Origin: Streptomyces sp.
Lineage (GTDB): Bacteria; Actinomycetota; Actinomycetes; Streptomycetales; Streptomycetaceae
Length of the DNA: 36,721 nt
NCBI GenBank assembly: GCA_013362785.1
Contig: JABFVM010000361.1
Location: 1 to 36,721 of the forward strand
Reading direction: 5' to 3'
Position 1 is the first letter of the stretch, and every line of letters starts with the position of its first letter. The notes beneath the pieces were generated by a model. The model worked only from the letters and a program-made list of their open reading frames with translations. It was not told the origin of the DNA and did not search any database. Position numbers and translations under genes: made by a program. Of the stretch, positions 7,747 through 17,445 are shown piece by piece.

Positions 7747-8241
7747 TCAGTCCAGGTCGATGCGTTCGCCGGGGCCGCCGTCGTCGCCCCGGTCGCGCCG
7801 CTCGTCCAGGTCGTGATCGGCGCTGTCCCCGGTGGTCCAGCGCCGCTCCTGGTTCTGCACGGCGGAGCGGTACGCGGCGAGGATCTCGTTGCCGGCGGCG
7901 GCCAGGTGGTCGAAGACGTCCGGGTTGCGCTCGATGACGGGCTCGACGGCGGCCTTGGCCTGCTCCACGACCTGCTTGACCACCTGCTGGGCGGCGGGTC
8001 CGGCGACCGCGCCGAGCAGCGGGGACTGGATGGTCGAGAGCTTGTCCGCGACGGCGTCGACGAGCTTGCGCAGTTCCTCGGCGGCCGAGCCCGGCGGCGG
8101 GCCGTACTGGGTGCGGCGGCGGGCCTTCTCCGCCGCGAGGTCCTCGGCGCACGCCGTCGCCCAGGCGTCGGCGTCGGTCGCCCGTACCTCGTCGTCGGCC
8201 TGCCGGTCGGTGGCGTCGGACGGGGGGAGCTCTTCGCTCAT
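7747..8241 (-). CDS. DUF5304-like protein, companion of glucokinase
   Basis: A 164-residue, largely helical, charged protein without membrane segments. The N-terminus is acidic (MSEELPPSDATDRQADDE), the middle (about 50-130) is an amphipathic helical region and the tail (about 135-164) is Asp/Arg/Gly-rich. ATG start with AGGAG six bases upstream. It lies directly upstream of glkA on the same strand. By position it is the counterpart of S. coelicolor SCO2127, which has been reported to influence glucose uptake, glucokinase activity and catabolite repression; the biochemical role is not known. The domain name is recalled, not searched. Confidence 0.85.
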   Translation of the reverse strand: MSEELPPSDATDRQADDEVRATDADAWATACAEDLAAEKARRRTQYGPPPGSAAEELRKLVDAVADKLSTIQSPLLGAVAGPAAQQVVKQVVEQAKAAVEPVIERNPDVFDHLAAAGNEILAAYRSAVQNQERRWTTGDSADHDLDERRDRGDDGGPGERIDLD

Positions 8242-8312
8242 GACGGACTCCTGACTACGGTTCGTCCCTACGACGTTACCCGAACGGGCGTGCCTGCTTC
8301 ACCGGGTCCGCT

Positions 8313-9497
8313 TCACCGTGTACGCGGCCAGAGATCCGGGTCCGGCGCGAACCGGATGCGCAACTCGCCGTCGCGCAGTGCGGCGCCGTCCACGGTGCAG
8401 CGGCGCAGGGCGGACGGCAGCGGAACGATACGCCGGAACTGCCCGGCGGTGAGGACGAGTTCGTCGCCGCGCCGGATGAGGTCGAGATCGTCCCGTACCG
8501 CCCCGGGCAGGGGGATGTGCCATACGAAGACCCGGCTGCCTCCGTCCTCGGCCGGCCCGTCGGTGACGGGCCACTCGACGGTGGACGCCGTGCCGTTGAC
8601 GACGGGCACGGCGAGGGCGGCGAGATCGTCGGCGCCGCGGGGGTCCCGCCCGAGGTGGGCGACGTGGCGGACGTCGTACGCCTCCTCCCATTCCTCGACG
8701 GCCTTCCGCTGCTGGGCGACGGGCCCGGCGAGCCAGCTCCCGGCCGCCGCCTCGGTCTCCGGCAGGACCCGGTTGGCGATCAGCAGGTCGGGGCGCAGAC
8801 CGCGCAGGGCGAGGGCGAGTCCGGCGGCCCGCACGGCGTCGGCGCCGCCGGGGCCGGGTTCGGCGACGAGCCGTACGACGGTCTCCTTGTCGGCGACGAC
8901 GGCCGCCACGGCGGCGAGCTCTACGTCCCAGCGGGTCGCGGTCTCGTACAGCCACTCCGCGGGCATCGGAACCCCGGCGAGCCGCCCCAGCACAGGCCGC
9001 AGCGCCCGCGCCGCCTGCCGTTCGGGCGGCAGCAGCCGACGCAGATAGCGGCGCAGCTCCTCGGGAAGGGACAGCAGGGCGAGCGCCTGCGGGGTGGCCG
9101 GCAGATCCACGACGAGCAGCTCGTGCGCCTCGGCCAGCGCGGCGTCCCGCAGCGCCCTCAGGAGCGCGAGCTCCTCGGCACCGGGGAGCGGGGTGACCTC
9201 CTCCGGGTCGAGCCGGGAGGCGCCGAGAAGCTCAAGCGCGGAGGCGGCACGCTCCTGGAAGGCGGCGAGATCGTCCCGGAACCCGGTGGCGGCGTCGGGC
9301 CGCCAGGCGGTGAGGTTCGGGGCGACGGAAACGGGTGCGGCACCGGTCCTCGCGCCGAGCGCCGCGCCCAGGGTGTCGGTGCGGTCGGCGCTGAGGACGA
9401 GGGTGCGGGTGCCACCCTTCGCCGCCGTCAGCGCGGTGGCGGCGGCGACAGTTGTACGGCCGCTGCCGCCCGGGCCTGTGATCAGGATGGTGCGCAT
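8313..9497 (-). CDS. ArsA/GET3-like ATPase with altered Walker A
   Basis: A 394-residue P-loop NTPase of the anion-transporting-ATPase-like family. It starts with MRTILITGPGGSGRTTVAAA: the loop is GPGGSGRTT, so the Walker A lysine is replaced by Arg14, and the deviant signature lysine of GKGGVGKT proteins is also absent. Downstream are LVVDLPATPQAL (a switch/Walker B-like segment) and a C-terminal extension (about 310-394) rich in beta-strands. ATP binding may be weak or lost. The ATG at 9497 is preferred over a GTG at 9521; neither has a clear ribosome-binding site. It is not in an arsenic cluster, so arsenite export is unlikely. Confidence 0.85.
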   Translation of the reverse strand: MRTILITGPGGSGRTTVAAATALTAAKGGTRTLVLSADRTDTLGAALGARTGAAPVSVAPNLTAWRPDAATGFRDDLAAFQERAASALELLGASRLDPEEVTPLPGAEELALLRALRDAALAEAHELLVVDLPATPQALALLSLPEELRRYLRRLLPPERQAARALRPVLGRLAGVPMPAEWLYETATRWDVELAAVAAVVADKETVVRLVAEPGPGGADAVRAAGLALALRGLRPDLLIANRVLPETEAAAGSWLAGPVAQQRKAVEEWEEAYDVRHVAHLGRDPRGADDLAALAVPVVNGTASTVEWPVTDGPAEDGGSRVFVWHIPLPGAVRDDLDLIRRGDELVLTAGQFRRIVPLPSALRRCTVDGAALRDGELRIRFAPDPDLWPRTR

Positions 9498-9526
9498 AGG
9501 GGTGAACGGTAACCGAGACACCCCAA

Positions 9527-9583
9527 GGGGCGCGGGGCTGTGTCAAGGTGCGGCTCCGCCGCGTGGGCGCGACCAGCCACGAC
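9527..9583 (-). repeat. Interspersed repeat, copy 2 (long, inverted form)
   Basis: Read on the minus strand it starts GTCGTGGCTGGTCGCGC, passes through a GCGGCGGAGCCGC hairpin and ends in GCCCCGCGCCCC. This is the longer version of the repeat seen at 6614, 14895 and 30000, in the opposite orientation. It fills much of the 129-bp gap between the ArsA-like and SRPBCC genes. Confidence 0.75.
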
Positions 9584-9626
9584 GCACCAGCACCCGGGCT
9601 CGCACAGGCGCCCTACGGCGAGACCT

Positions 9627-10067
9627 CTACCGGTCCGACTCCACCCGCTTCTTCAGGCCCGCCAGCGCCCGGTCGATGATGACCTTCTCGGCCTTCCGCT
9701 TGATCATCCCCAGCATCGGGATCTTGACGTCGACCGTCAGCCGGTAGGTGACCTCGGTGGCACCCGCCCCGGCCGGCTTGAGGAGGTACGTGCCGTCGAG
9801 CGAGCGCAGCATCTGGGACTTCACCAGCGTCCAGGACACCTCGTACTCGCCGGTCCAGGTGTACCCCAGCACCTGGTCGTCCTTGATCGCGCCGGCGTCC
9901 ATGACGAGGCGGACCTGCTCGGCGCGGCCCTCGGCGTCGGTCTTGAGCACCTCCGCCTCCTTCACCTCACCGGTCCAGTCCGGGTAACGGGCGAAGTCGG
10001 CGATCACCCCCATGACGTCGGCCGGTGCCGCCTCGATCGTGATGCTCGAACTGGTGTGTTCCGCCAT
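9627..10067 (-). CDS. SRPBCC-family (START/polyketide-cyclase-like) protein
   Basis: A 146-residue single-domain protein with the helix-grip fold pattern: N-terminal strand SSSITIEAAP, the helix-loop VMGVIADFARYPDWTGEV (the typical F-x-x-Y-P-x-W signature), several amphipathic strands and the long C-terminal helix ending GLKKRVESDR. Such proteins bind lipids or hydrophobic metabolites. No catalytic residues can be assigned, and no polyketide genes are nearby. ATG start with GGAGGAG eight bases upstream. Likely cytoplasmic; ligand unknown. Confidence 0.9.
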   Translation of the reverse strand: MAEHTSSSITIEAAPADVMGVIADFARYPDWTGEVKEAEVLKTDAEGRAEQVRLVMDAGAIKDDQVLGYTWTGEYEVSWTLVKSQMLRSLDGTYLLKPAGAGATEVTYRLTVDVKIPMLGMIKRKAEKVIIDRALAGLKKRVESDR

Positions 10068-10108
10068 CGCCGGGGCTCCTCCAGATGCGGGCCGCTAAGA
10101 AGTCGTGA

Positions 10109-10124
10109 TGCGCACGCGTGTGCA
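10109..10124. promoter_or_regulatory. Imperfect 16-bp palindrome upstream of the SRPBCC gene
   Basis: TGCGCACGCGTGTGCA matches its reverse complement at 14 of 16 positions and lies about 40 bases before the SRPBCC start codon. It is a possible operator, with no family assigned. The rest of the gap up to 10267 shows nothing distinctive. Confidence 0.3.
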
Positions 10125-10267
10125 GCGTGAAGGCTACCGCGCGCCCGACCAGCCGACTTCACCCCCACCTGCGCCGTCGTCGCGAAACCGCCCACCGGAC
10201 CCCCATCGGGCCCCCGTCAGCCCCTCGACCGGAACCCCTCGGGGCCCCTCACCGGCCGCGACCCCAC

Positions 10268-11065
10268 TCACCACTCCAGCACCCATGGCTTCCCGGATCC
10301 CGCGAAGTGCCCCACGTTCACGCACTCCGTCGCCCCGATCCGCATCCGCCGGACCAGCGGCTGATGGACATGACCGAAAAGGGAGTAGCGAGGGCGAGTA
10401 CGGCGAATCGCCTCCAGCAGCGCCCGGCTCCCCCGCTCGAAGCGCCGCGCCACCACGTCGTACACCAACTCCGGCACTTCCGGCGGAATGTGGGTGCACA
10501 GCACGTCCACCTCGCCCACGGCCTCGATCTTGGCCGCGTACTCCTCGTCGCTGATCTCGTAGGGGGTGCGCATCGGGGTGCGCAGGCCGCCGCCCACGAA
10601 GCCGAAGGTCCGGCCGCCGATCTCCACCCGCTCCCCGTCCAGCACCGTCGTCCCCGGCCCGGCGTACTCCGGCCACAGGGGCGGCATGTCGACATTGCCG
10701 TAGGTGGCGTACGTCGGGGTCGGGAACGCCGCGAACATCTCGGCGTACTGCTTGCGCACCGCCTTCTCGATCACCGCGCGCCGGTCCGAGCCGATCCCGG
10801 CCCACAGCAGCGCCCCGAACTCCCGCGCCTCCTCGAAGCGCCGGGCGGTGCGCAGCTCGACGATGCGGTCGGCGTTCTCCACGCCGAACAGGTCGGGGAA
10901 GATGCCGCGCGAGTGGTCGGCGTAGTCCAGGAAGAGCACCAGGTCGCCCAGGCAGATCAGGGCGTCGGCGCCCTCGCCGGCCCTGGCCAGGTCGCGGACG
11001 TTGCCGTGCACATCGCTGACCACATGGACGCGTGTCCTGCGGTTTCCCCTCGGTGTCGGTGCCAT
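10268..11065 (-). CDS. Metallophosphoesterase (calcineurin-like)
   Basis: A 265-residue cytoplasmic phosphoesterase. All five metal-binding blocks are visible in order: VVSDVHGN (Asp18, His20), CLGDLV (Asp41), YGNVD, CTHIPP and FGHVH. The closing NVGHFAGSGKPWVLEW resembles the end of related actinobacterial phosphoesterases. The substrate (nucleotide, phosphodiester or protein) is unknown. The frame is open upstream to 11272, but the conserved fold begins at RVHVVSD, so ATG 11065 is chosen; it has no obvious Shine-Dalgarno sequence and may be read from a short or leaderless transcript. Divergent from the acyl-CoA synthetase gene. Confidence 0.9.
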   Translation of the reverse strand: MAPTPRGNRRTRVHVVSDVHGNVRDLARAGEGADALICLGDLVLFLDYADHSRGIFPDLFGVENADRIVELRTARRFEEAREFGALLWAGIGSDRRAVIEKAVRKQYAEMFAAFPTPTYATYGNVDMPPLWPEYAGPGTTVLDGERVEIGGRTFGFVGGGLRTPMRTPYEISDEEYAAKIEAVGEVDVLCTHIPPEVPELVYDVVARRFERGSRALLEAIRRTRPRYSLFGHVHQPLVRRMRIGATECVNVGHFAGSGKPWVLEW

Positions 11066-11253
11066 GGCGATCAAGGGTAGGCGTGTGCGGCATACGTGAA
11101 CAGTGGCGGCGGGACCGATGGTTACTGGCCAGTCGTCAGACAGCTCGACTACTGTGCGCGCAGAAACACCAATCCGTGTGACGCAGCGAACATCTCGCCG
11201 GGACCCCCTGTCGAAGAAGCCATACCGGCGGGTAACGTCCGGTCGGTCCAGTC

Positions 11254-11288
11254 GTGCTCTGGATTTCAACATGTGAATCCAAGAGCAC
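11254..11288. promoter_or_regulatory. 35-bp dyad in front of the acyl-CoA synthetase gene
   Basis: GTGCTC at 11254 pairs with GAGCAC ending at 11288, and the inner GGATTTCA pairs with TGAATCC except for one bulged T, leaving the loop ACATG. It lies about 75 bases before the TTG start at 11362, in a 296-bp divergent gap. It may be an operator for a lipid-responsive regulator or an RNA hairpin in the leader. I saw nothing else definite in this gap. Confidence 0.45.
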
Positions 11289-11361
11289 TTGCCCGAGCCT
11301 TGGACCGCACCGTCGCATCACACAACGTCGTGGCGCCGGCGCCCTATGAGGAGCAGCAGTC

Positions 11362-13158
11362 TTGCGCGAGTTCAGCCTTCCGGCTTTGTACGAGGTCCCT
11401 GCGGACGGCAATCTGACCGACATCGTCCGCAGAAACGCCGCGCAGCACCCTGACGTCGCCGTCATCGCCCGCAAGGTGGGCGGCGCCTGGCAGGACGTGA
11501 CGGCCACCGCCTTCCTCGCCGAGGTGCGCGCGGCCGCGAAGGGGCTCGTCGCCGCCGGGGTCCGGCCGGGCGACCGGGTCGCCCTGATGTCCCGCACCCG
11601 CTACGAGTGGACCCTGCTCGACTTCGCGATCTGGTCGGCGGGCGCGGTCACCGTGCCGGTGTACGAGACCAGCTCCCCGGAGCAGGTGCAGTGGATCCTC
11701 AGTGACTCGGGCGCCACCGCGATGATCACTGAGCTGGACAACCACACGGCCGCCGTCGAGTCGGTGCGCGACCGGCTGCCCGCGCTGAAGCACGTCTGGC
11801 AGATCGAGGCCGGCGGGGTCGAGGAGCTGGGCCGGCTGGGCCAGGACATCAGCGACGCCACCGTCGAGGAGCGCAGCTCGCTGGCGAAGGCCGACGACCC
11901 GGCGACGATCGTGTACACGTCCGGCACCACCGGGCGCCCCAAGGGCTGTGTCCTCACCCACCGCAGCTTCTTCGCCGAGTGCGGGAACATCGTGGAGCGC
12001 CTGCGGCCGCTGTTCCGCACCGGCGAGTGTTCCGTGCTGCTCTTCCTGCCGCTGGCGCACGTCTTCGGCCGGCTGGTGCAGATCGCCCCGATGATGGCGC
12101 CGATCAAGCTGGGCACCGTCCCGGACATCAAGGACCTCACCGACGAGCTGGCCGCGTTCCGCCCGACGCTGATCCTGGGTGTGCCGCGGGTCTTCGAGAA
12201 GGTCTACAACTCGGCGCGCGCCAAGGCGCAGGCCGACGGCAAGGGCAAGATCTTCGACAAGGCGGCGGACACCGCGATCGCCTACAGCAAGGCGCTGGAC
12301 ACCCCGTCCGGCCCGTCGGTCGGCCTGAAGATCAAGCACAAGGTCTTCGACAAGCTGGTCTACAGCAAGCTGCGCGCGGTGCTCGGCGGCCGTGGCGAGT
12401 ACGCCATCTCCGGCGGCGCCCCGCTGGGCGAGCGGCTCGGCCACTTCTTCCGCGGCATCGGCTTCACGGTCCTGGAGGGCTACGGCCTGACCGAGTCCTG
12501 TGCCGCCACCGCGTTCAACCCCTGGGACCGCCAGAAGATCGGCACGGTCGGTCAGCCGCTGCCGGGCTCGGTCGTGCGGATCGCGGACGACGGTGAGGTG
12601 CTGCTGCACGGCGAGCACCTGTTCAAGGAGTACTGGAACAACCCGGGCGCGACCGAGGAGGCGCTGGCCGACGGCTGGTTCCACACCGGTGACATCGGCA
12701 CCCTCGACGAGGACGGCTACCTCCGGATCACCGGCCGCAAGAAGGAGATCATCGTCACGGCGGGCGGCAAGAACGTCGCCCCGGCCGTGATCGAGGACCG
12801 TATCCGGGCGCACGCGCTGGTCGCGGAGTGCATGGTGGTGGGTGACGGGCGGCCGTTCGTGGGCGCGCTGGTCACCATCGACGAGGAGTTCCTGGGCCGT
12901 TGGGCCGCCGAGCACGGCAAGCCCGCGGATGCCACCGCGGCGTCGCTGGCCGGGGACGCGGACCTGAACGCGGCGATCCAGGCCGCGATCGACGACGGCA
13001 ACGCCGCGGTGTCGAAGGCGGAATCGGTGCGGAAGTTCCGCATTCTGTCCTCCCAGTTCTCGGAGGAGTCGGGCCATCTGACGCCGTCGCTGAAGCTCAA
13101 GCGCAACGTCGTGGCGAAGGACTTCGCGGACCAGATCGAGGCGCTCTACCAGAAGTAG
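11362..13158 (+). CDS. Long-chain fatty acid-CoA ligase (FadD/FACL15-like)
   Basis: Activates fatty acids to acyl-AMP and then acyl-CoA. The 598-residue protein has the adenylate-forming P-loop YTSGTTGRPKG (185-195), YGLTESCAA (374-382), WFHTGD (439-444), the hinge ITGRKKEIIVTAGGKN with Lys470 near the C-terminal domain junction, and no membrane segment. Length and motifs fit the long-chain acyl-CoA synthetases of actinobacteria. The start is TTG at 11362, with GAGGAG eight bases upstream; the N-terminal MREFSLPALYEVP is typical. A lone gene, convergent with the cholesterol-oxidase-like gene 24 bp downstream. Chain-length preference cannot be read. Confidence 0.95.
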   Translation: MREFSLPALYEVPADGNLTDIVRRNAAQHPDVAVIARKVGGAWQDVTATAFLAEVRAAAKGLVAAGVRPGDRVALMSRTRYEWTLLDFAIWSAGAVTVPVYETSSPEQVQWILSDSGATAMITELDNHTAAVESVRDRLPALKHVWQIEAGGVEELGRLGQDISDATVEERSSLAKADDPATIVYTSGTTGRPKGCVLTHRSFFAECGNIVERLRPLFRTGECSVLLFLPLAHVFGRLVQIAPMMAPIKLGTVPDIKDLTDELAAFRPTLILGVPRVFEKVYNSARAKAQADGKGKIFDKAADTAIAYSKALDTPSGPSVGLKIKHKVFDKLVYSKLRAVLGGRGEYAISGGAPLGERLGHFFRGIGFTVLEGYGLTESCAATAFNPWDRQKIGTVGQPLPGSVVRIADDGEVLLHGEHLFKEYWNNPGATEEALADGWFHTGDIGTLDEDGYLRITGRKKEIIVTAGGKNVAPAVIEDRIRAHALVAECMVVGDGRPFVGALVTIDEEFLGRWAAEHGKPADATAASLAGDADLNAAIQAAIDDGNAAVSKAESVRKFRILSSQFSEESGHLTPSLKLKRNVVAKDFADQIEALYQK

Positions 13159-13182
13159 CCACTCAGGCCACTCGTACGACGA

Positions 13183-14838
<1,656 letters not shown>

Positions 14839-14894
14839 TTATTGGGTTCCGCCTAGTGGGGTGCCAAGATTTCAACCATCGGCGGCTGCGGGTG

Positions 14895-14930
14895 GTCTGT
14901 GGTTGGTCGCGCAGTTCCCCGCGCCCCTTA
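14895..14930 (+). repeat. Interspersed repeat, copy 3
   Basis: GTCTGTGGTTGGTCGCGCAG then TTCCCCGCGCCCCTTA. Downstream it continues AAGAACAAGGGCGTTG, which is also found after the copy at 30000. It lies between the start of the cholesterol-oxidase-like gene and the 3' end of the glycosyltransferase gene. Confidence 0.85.
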
Positions 14931-14947
14931 AGAACAAGGGCGTTGTA

Positions 14948-16090
14948 CTACAACAACTGCTTCAGATGTTCTGCCAGCAAATCCCAGCGCCACTTCTCCT
15001 CGACCCACTGCCTGCCCCGCTCGCCCATCCTGCGGCGCAGTTCGGGGTCTCCCAGGAGGGTGATGATGCGGTCGGCGGCCTCCTCGGGGGTGCCGCCCCT
15101 CACCACCCAGCCCGTTTCGCCGTCCAGGACCGCGTCCGGGGCGCCGCCCGAGTCGCCGGCCACGACCGGCAGGCCCGTTGCCGAGGCCTCCAGGTAGACG
15201 ATGCCGAGGCCCTCCACGTCGAGGCCCCGGCGCCGGGTCCGGCACGGCATCGCGAAGACGTCGCCGGCGCCGTAGTGGGCGGGGAGGTCGGACCAGGGCA
15301 CCGGGCCGGTGAAATGGACCGAGTCGGCTACGCCCATCTCGTGGGCCAGCCGGCGCAGGTCCTGCTCGTAGGGGCCGCCCCCGACGATCAGCAGCACGGT
15401 GTCCGGCTCGGCGGCCAGGATGCGGGGCATGGCCTGGATGAGGGTGTCCTGGCCCTTGCGGCGGACCAGACGGGAGACGCAGACGACGACCGGGCGGTCG
15501 GTCAGGCCCAGCCGGGCCCGCACCTCGTCGCCGCCCGAACCGGGGTGGAAGGTCTTCTCGTCGACACCCGGCGGCAACTGCACCATCCGCGAGGCCGCCC
15601 GAGGTGTCAGGGCGGTGGCGATGCGTGAGCGCGTGTACTCGCCGAGGTAGGTGATCGTGTCCGTCGACTCGCCGATCCGGCGCAGCAGCTGCCGGGAGGC
15701 GGGCAGCTGGGCCCAGCCCGCCTCGTGGCCGTGGGTCGTGGCCACCAGGCGCTGGGCGCCCGCCTTGCGCAGGGCCGGGGCCATCAGGCCGAGCGGGGCC
15801 GCCGCGCCGAACCAGACCGACGTGCAGCCGTGCTCGCGCAGCAGGCCCACTGCCCGCCGGGTCGCGCCGGGCGTCGGCAGCAGCATCGTCGTACGGTCCC
15901 GTACGACCGTGAAGGGCTGCTCGGCGTCGAAGGCGGCGGTGGCCTCGGTGCCCTCGTGGCCGCGCTTCCAGGTGGAGGCGTAGACGACCAGCCGCTCCGG
16001 GTCGAGGCGCAGCGCCATGTTGTGCAGGAACGCCTGGATGCCGCCGGGGCGGGGCGGGAAGTCGTTGGTCACGATCAGGGTCTTGTGCAT
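14948..16090 (-). CDS. pimB: GT4 glycosyltransferase, PimB'-like phosphatidylinositol mannoside mannosyltransferase
   Basis: A 380-residue GT-B enzyme. The N-terminal VTNDFPPRPGGIQAFL (8-23) closely resembles mycobacterial PimB' (VTNDFPPRxGGIQSY), which adds the second mannose to phosphatidyl-myo-inositol mannoside from GDP-mannose at the inner membrane face. The C-terminal nucleotide-sugar domain has VSRLVRRKGQDTLIQA, VGGGPYEQDL and the EGLGIVYLEASATGLPVVAG block holding the GT4 E-x7-E motif. No transmembrane segment is visible. Start ATG 16090 with a weak GGCGG upstream. Divergent from a polytopic GT87 enzyme, a layout that suggests shared lipoglycan synthesis. The symbol is by family resemblance. 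Confidence 0.85.
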   Translation of the reverse strand: MHKTLIVTNDFPPRPGGIQAFLHNMALRLDPERLVVYASTWKRGHEGTEATAAFDAEQPFTVVRDRTTMLLPTPGATRRAVGLLREHGCTSVWFGAAAPLGLMAPALRKAGAQRLVATTHGHEAGWAQLPASRQLLRRIGESTDTITYLGEYTRSRIATALTPRAASRMVQLPPGVDEKTFHPGSGGDEVRARLGLTDRPVVVCVSRLVRRKGQDTLIQAMPRILAAEPDTVLLIVGGGPYEQDLRRLAHEMGVADSVHFTGPVPWSDLPAHYGAGDVFAMPCRTRRRGLDVEGLGIVYLEASATGLPVVAGDSGGAPDAVLDGETGWVVRGGTPEEAADRIITLLGDPELRRRMGERGRQWVEEKWRWDLLAEHLKQLL

Positions 16091-16164
16091 CGCCGCCGAC
16101 TTTATCGAAGCCGCCGTTCACAGCCGGGGCTCGGCCACGCTTATGGCCTGCCCACAGCTGGACA

Positions 16165-16177
16165 GGACATCATGTCC
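16165..16177. promoter_or_regulatory. Perfect 13-bp palindrome in the pimB'/GT87 divergent gap
   Basis: GGACAT-C-ATGTCC lies 33 bases before the GT87 start and about 75 before the pimB' start. It could serve as a shared operator or be chance. The rest of the 119-bp gap shows no other clear site. Confidence 0.35.
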
Positions 16178-16209
16178 ATGCAGGCGGTGTACGAACGGCA
16201 GGGGATCCG

Positions 16210-17445
16210 GTGGAGACGACGGGCGGGCGGCGGTCCCTGGCGTGGCTGCTCGGGGTCTGGTGTCTGACCAGGGCGGCTCTGCTGTGCTTCGTGTTCAAGG
16301 TGTACGTCTTCCCCGGCCCGGACGTCACCAGTGACGTGTGGGTGATCTACCAGGGCTGGTACGAGGTGCTGCGCACCGGAACGTTCCCGCTGCACGACGT
16401 CACCTGGCAGTACCCGCCCGCCGCGGCCCTCCCGGTCCTCTCCCCCGCGCTGGTGTTCTGGCTGGACTACCCGTCGGCGTTCTTCGTCCTGTGCTTCGCC
16501 GCCGACCTGGCCGTCCTGCTGCTCCTGCTGTACGCGGGCCTGCGCCCGGGCCGCACCCTGCGCGGTGCCTGGGTGTGGGTGGCGGGCGTACCGCTGCTCG
16601 GACCGACCGTGTACGCGCGCTACGACGTGATGGTCACCGCCGTCGCCGTGGCCGCGCTGCTCGCGGGCGCCCGGCATCCCCGGCTGATGGGCGCGCTGAC
16701 GGGCCTTGCGGCGATGCTGAAGGTGTGGCCGGTGCTGCTGCTGGTCGCGGCCCGCAGACGCGCCGTCTGGAGCTGGGCGGCGCTGACCGCCGGCGCGCTG
16801 GCGGCGGTGTTCGCCCTCGCCATGCCCGGCGCCTTCGCCTTCCTGACCTTCCAGCGCGACCGCGGCACCGAGGTGGAGTCGCTGGGCGCGCTGGTCTTCC
16901 ATGTGGCCCGGCAGTACGGCTGGGACGGCCAGGTGCTGCTGAACTACGGCTCGGTGGAGTTCCTCGGCCCGTATGTCGACGTCGTCAGCACGGCCGCGCT
17001 GGTGCTGAGCGGGCTCGCCTTCGGCTGGCTGCTGCTGTGGCGGCTGCGGGCGAGGCGGTTCGGGTCGCACACGCTCGCGGACGCGGCCTTCGTGGCGGTG
17101 CTGATGTTCGTGACGACCAGCCGGGTGATCAGCCCGCAGTACATGGTGTGGCTGGTCGGTCTGGCGGCGGTGTGCCTGTGCTTCCGCGGCAGCCGGATGC
17201 GGCTTCCCGTCGCGCTCGTCCTGGCGGCGTGCTTCGTCACGGTCCTGGAGTTCCCGGTCTGGTTCGCGCACGTCGTCGCCAGCGACGCCCTCGGCGTCAC
17301 GCTGCTGTTCCTGCGCAACGGCCTGCTGGTCCTCGCCACGCTCCTCGCGGCCCGCGTGCTCTGGCGCTCGACGGTGCCCCGCGCCGACCCGCTCCCCGTA
17401 CCGGCTCAGGCGACCCGCGCCAAGGAGACGTCACTGCCCTCCTGA
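16210..17445 (+). CDS. GT87-family polytopic membrane glycosyltransferase
   Basis: A 411-residue integral membrane protein with about ten hydrophobic helices, of the DUF2029/GT87 type (relatives of mycobacterial alpha-mannosyltransferases such as PimE). The acidic residues after the first helix (PGPDVTSDVWVIYQGWY, about 36-52) and the QYPPAAALPVLSPA stretch are characteristic; these enzymes use polyprenyl-phosphate mannose on the outer membrane face. GTG start at 16210 with CAGGGG upstream. Its last 40 bp overlap the convergent MATE gene. Together with the divergent pimB'-like gene it probably acts in envelope mannolipid or glycoprotein synthesis; the acceptor is unknown. Confidence 0.88.
   Translation: METTGGRRSLAWLLGVWCLTRAALLCFVFKVYVFPGPDVTSDVWVIYQGWYEVLRTGTFPLHDVTWQYPPAAALPVLSPALVFWLDYPSAFFVLCFAADLAVLLLLLYAGLRPGRTLRGAWVWVAGVPLLGPTVYARYDVMVTAVAVAALLAGARHPRLMGALTGLAAMLKVWPVLLLVAARRRAVWSWAALTAGALAAVFALAMPGAFAFLTFQRDRGTEVESLGALVFHVARQYGWDGQVLLNYGSVEFLGPYVDVVSTAALVLSGLAFGWLLLWRLRARRFGSHTLADAAFVAVLMFVTTSRVISPQYMVWLVGLAAVCLCFRGSRMRLPVALVLAACFVTVLEFPVWFAHVVASDALGVTLLFLRNGLLVLATLLAARVLWRSTVPRADPLPVPAQATRAKETSLPS

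Noticed and set aside
11344..13077. 577-codon minus-strand open frame opposite the acyl-CoA synthetase gene
   Set aside because: Low-complexity Arg/Ala/Gly/Val composition with no motifs, and the plus-strand frame encodes a clear adenylate-forming enzyme.
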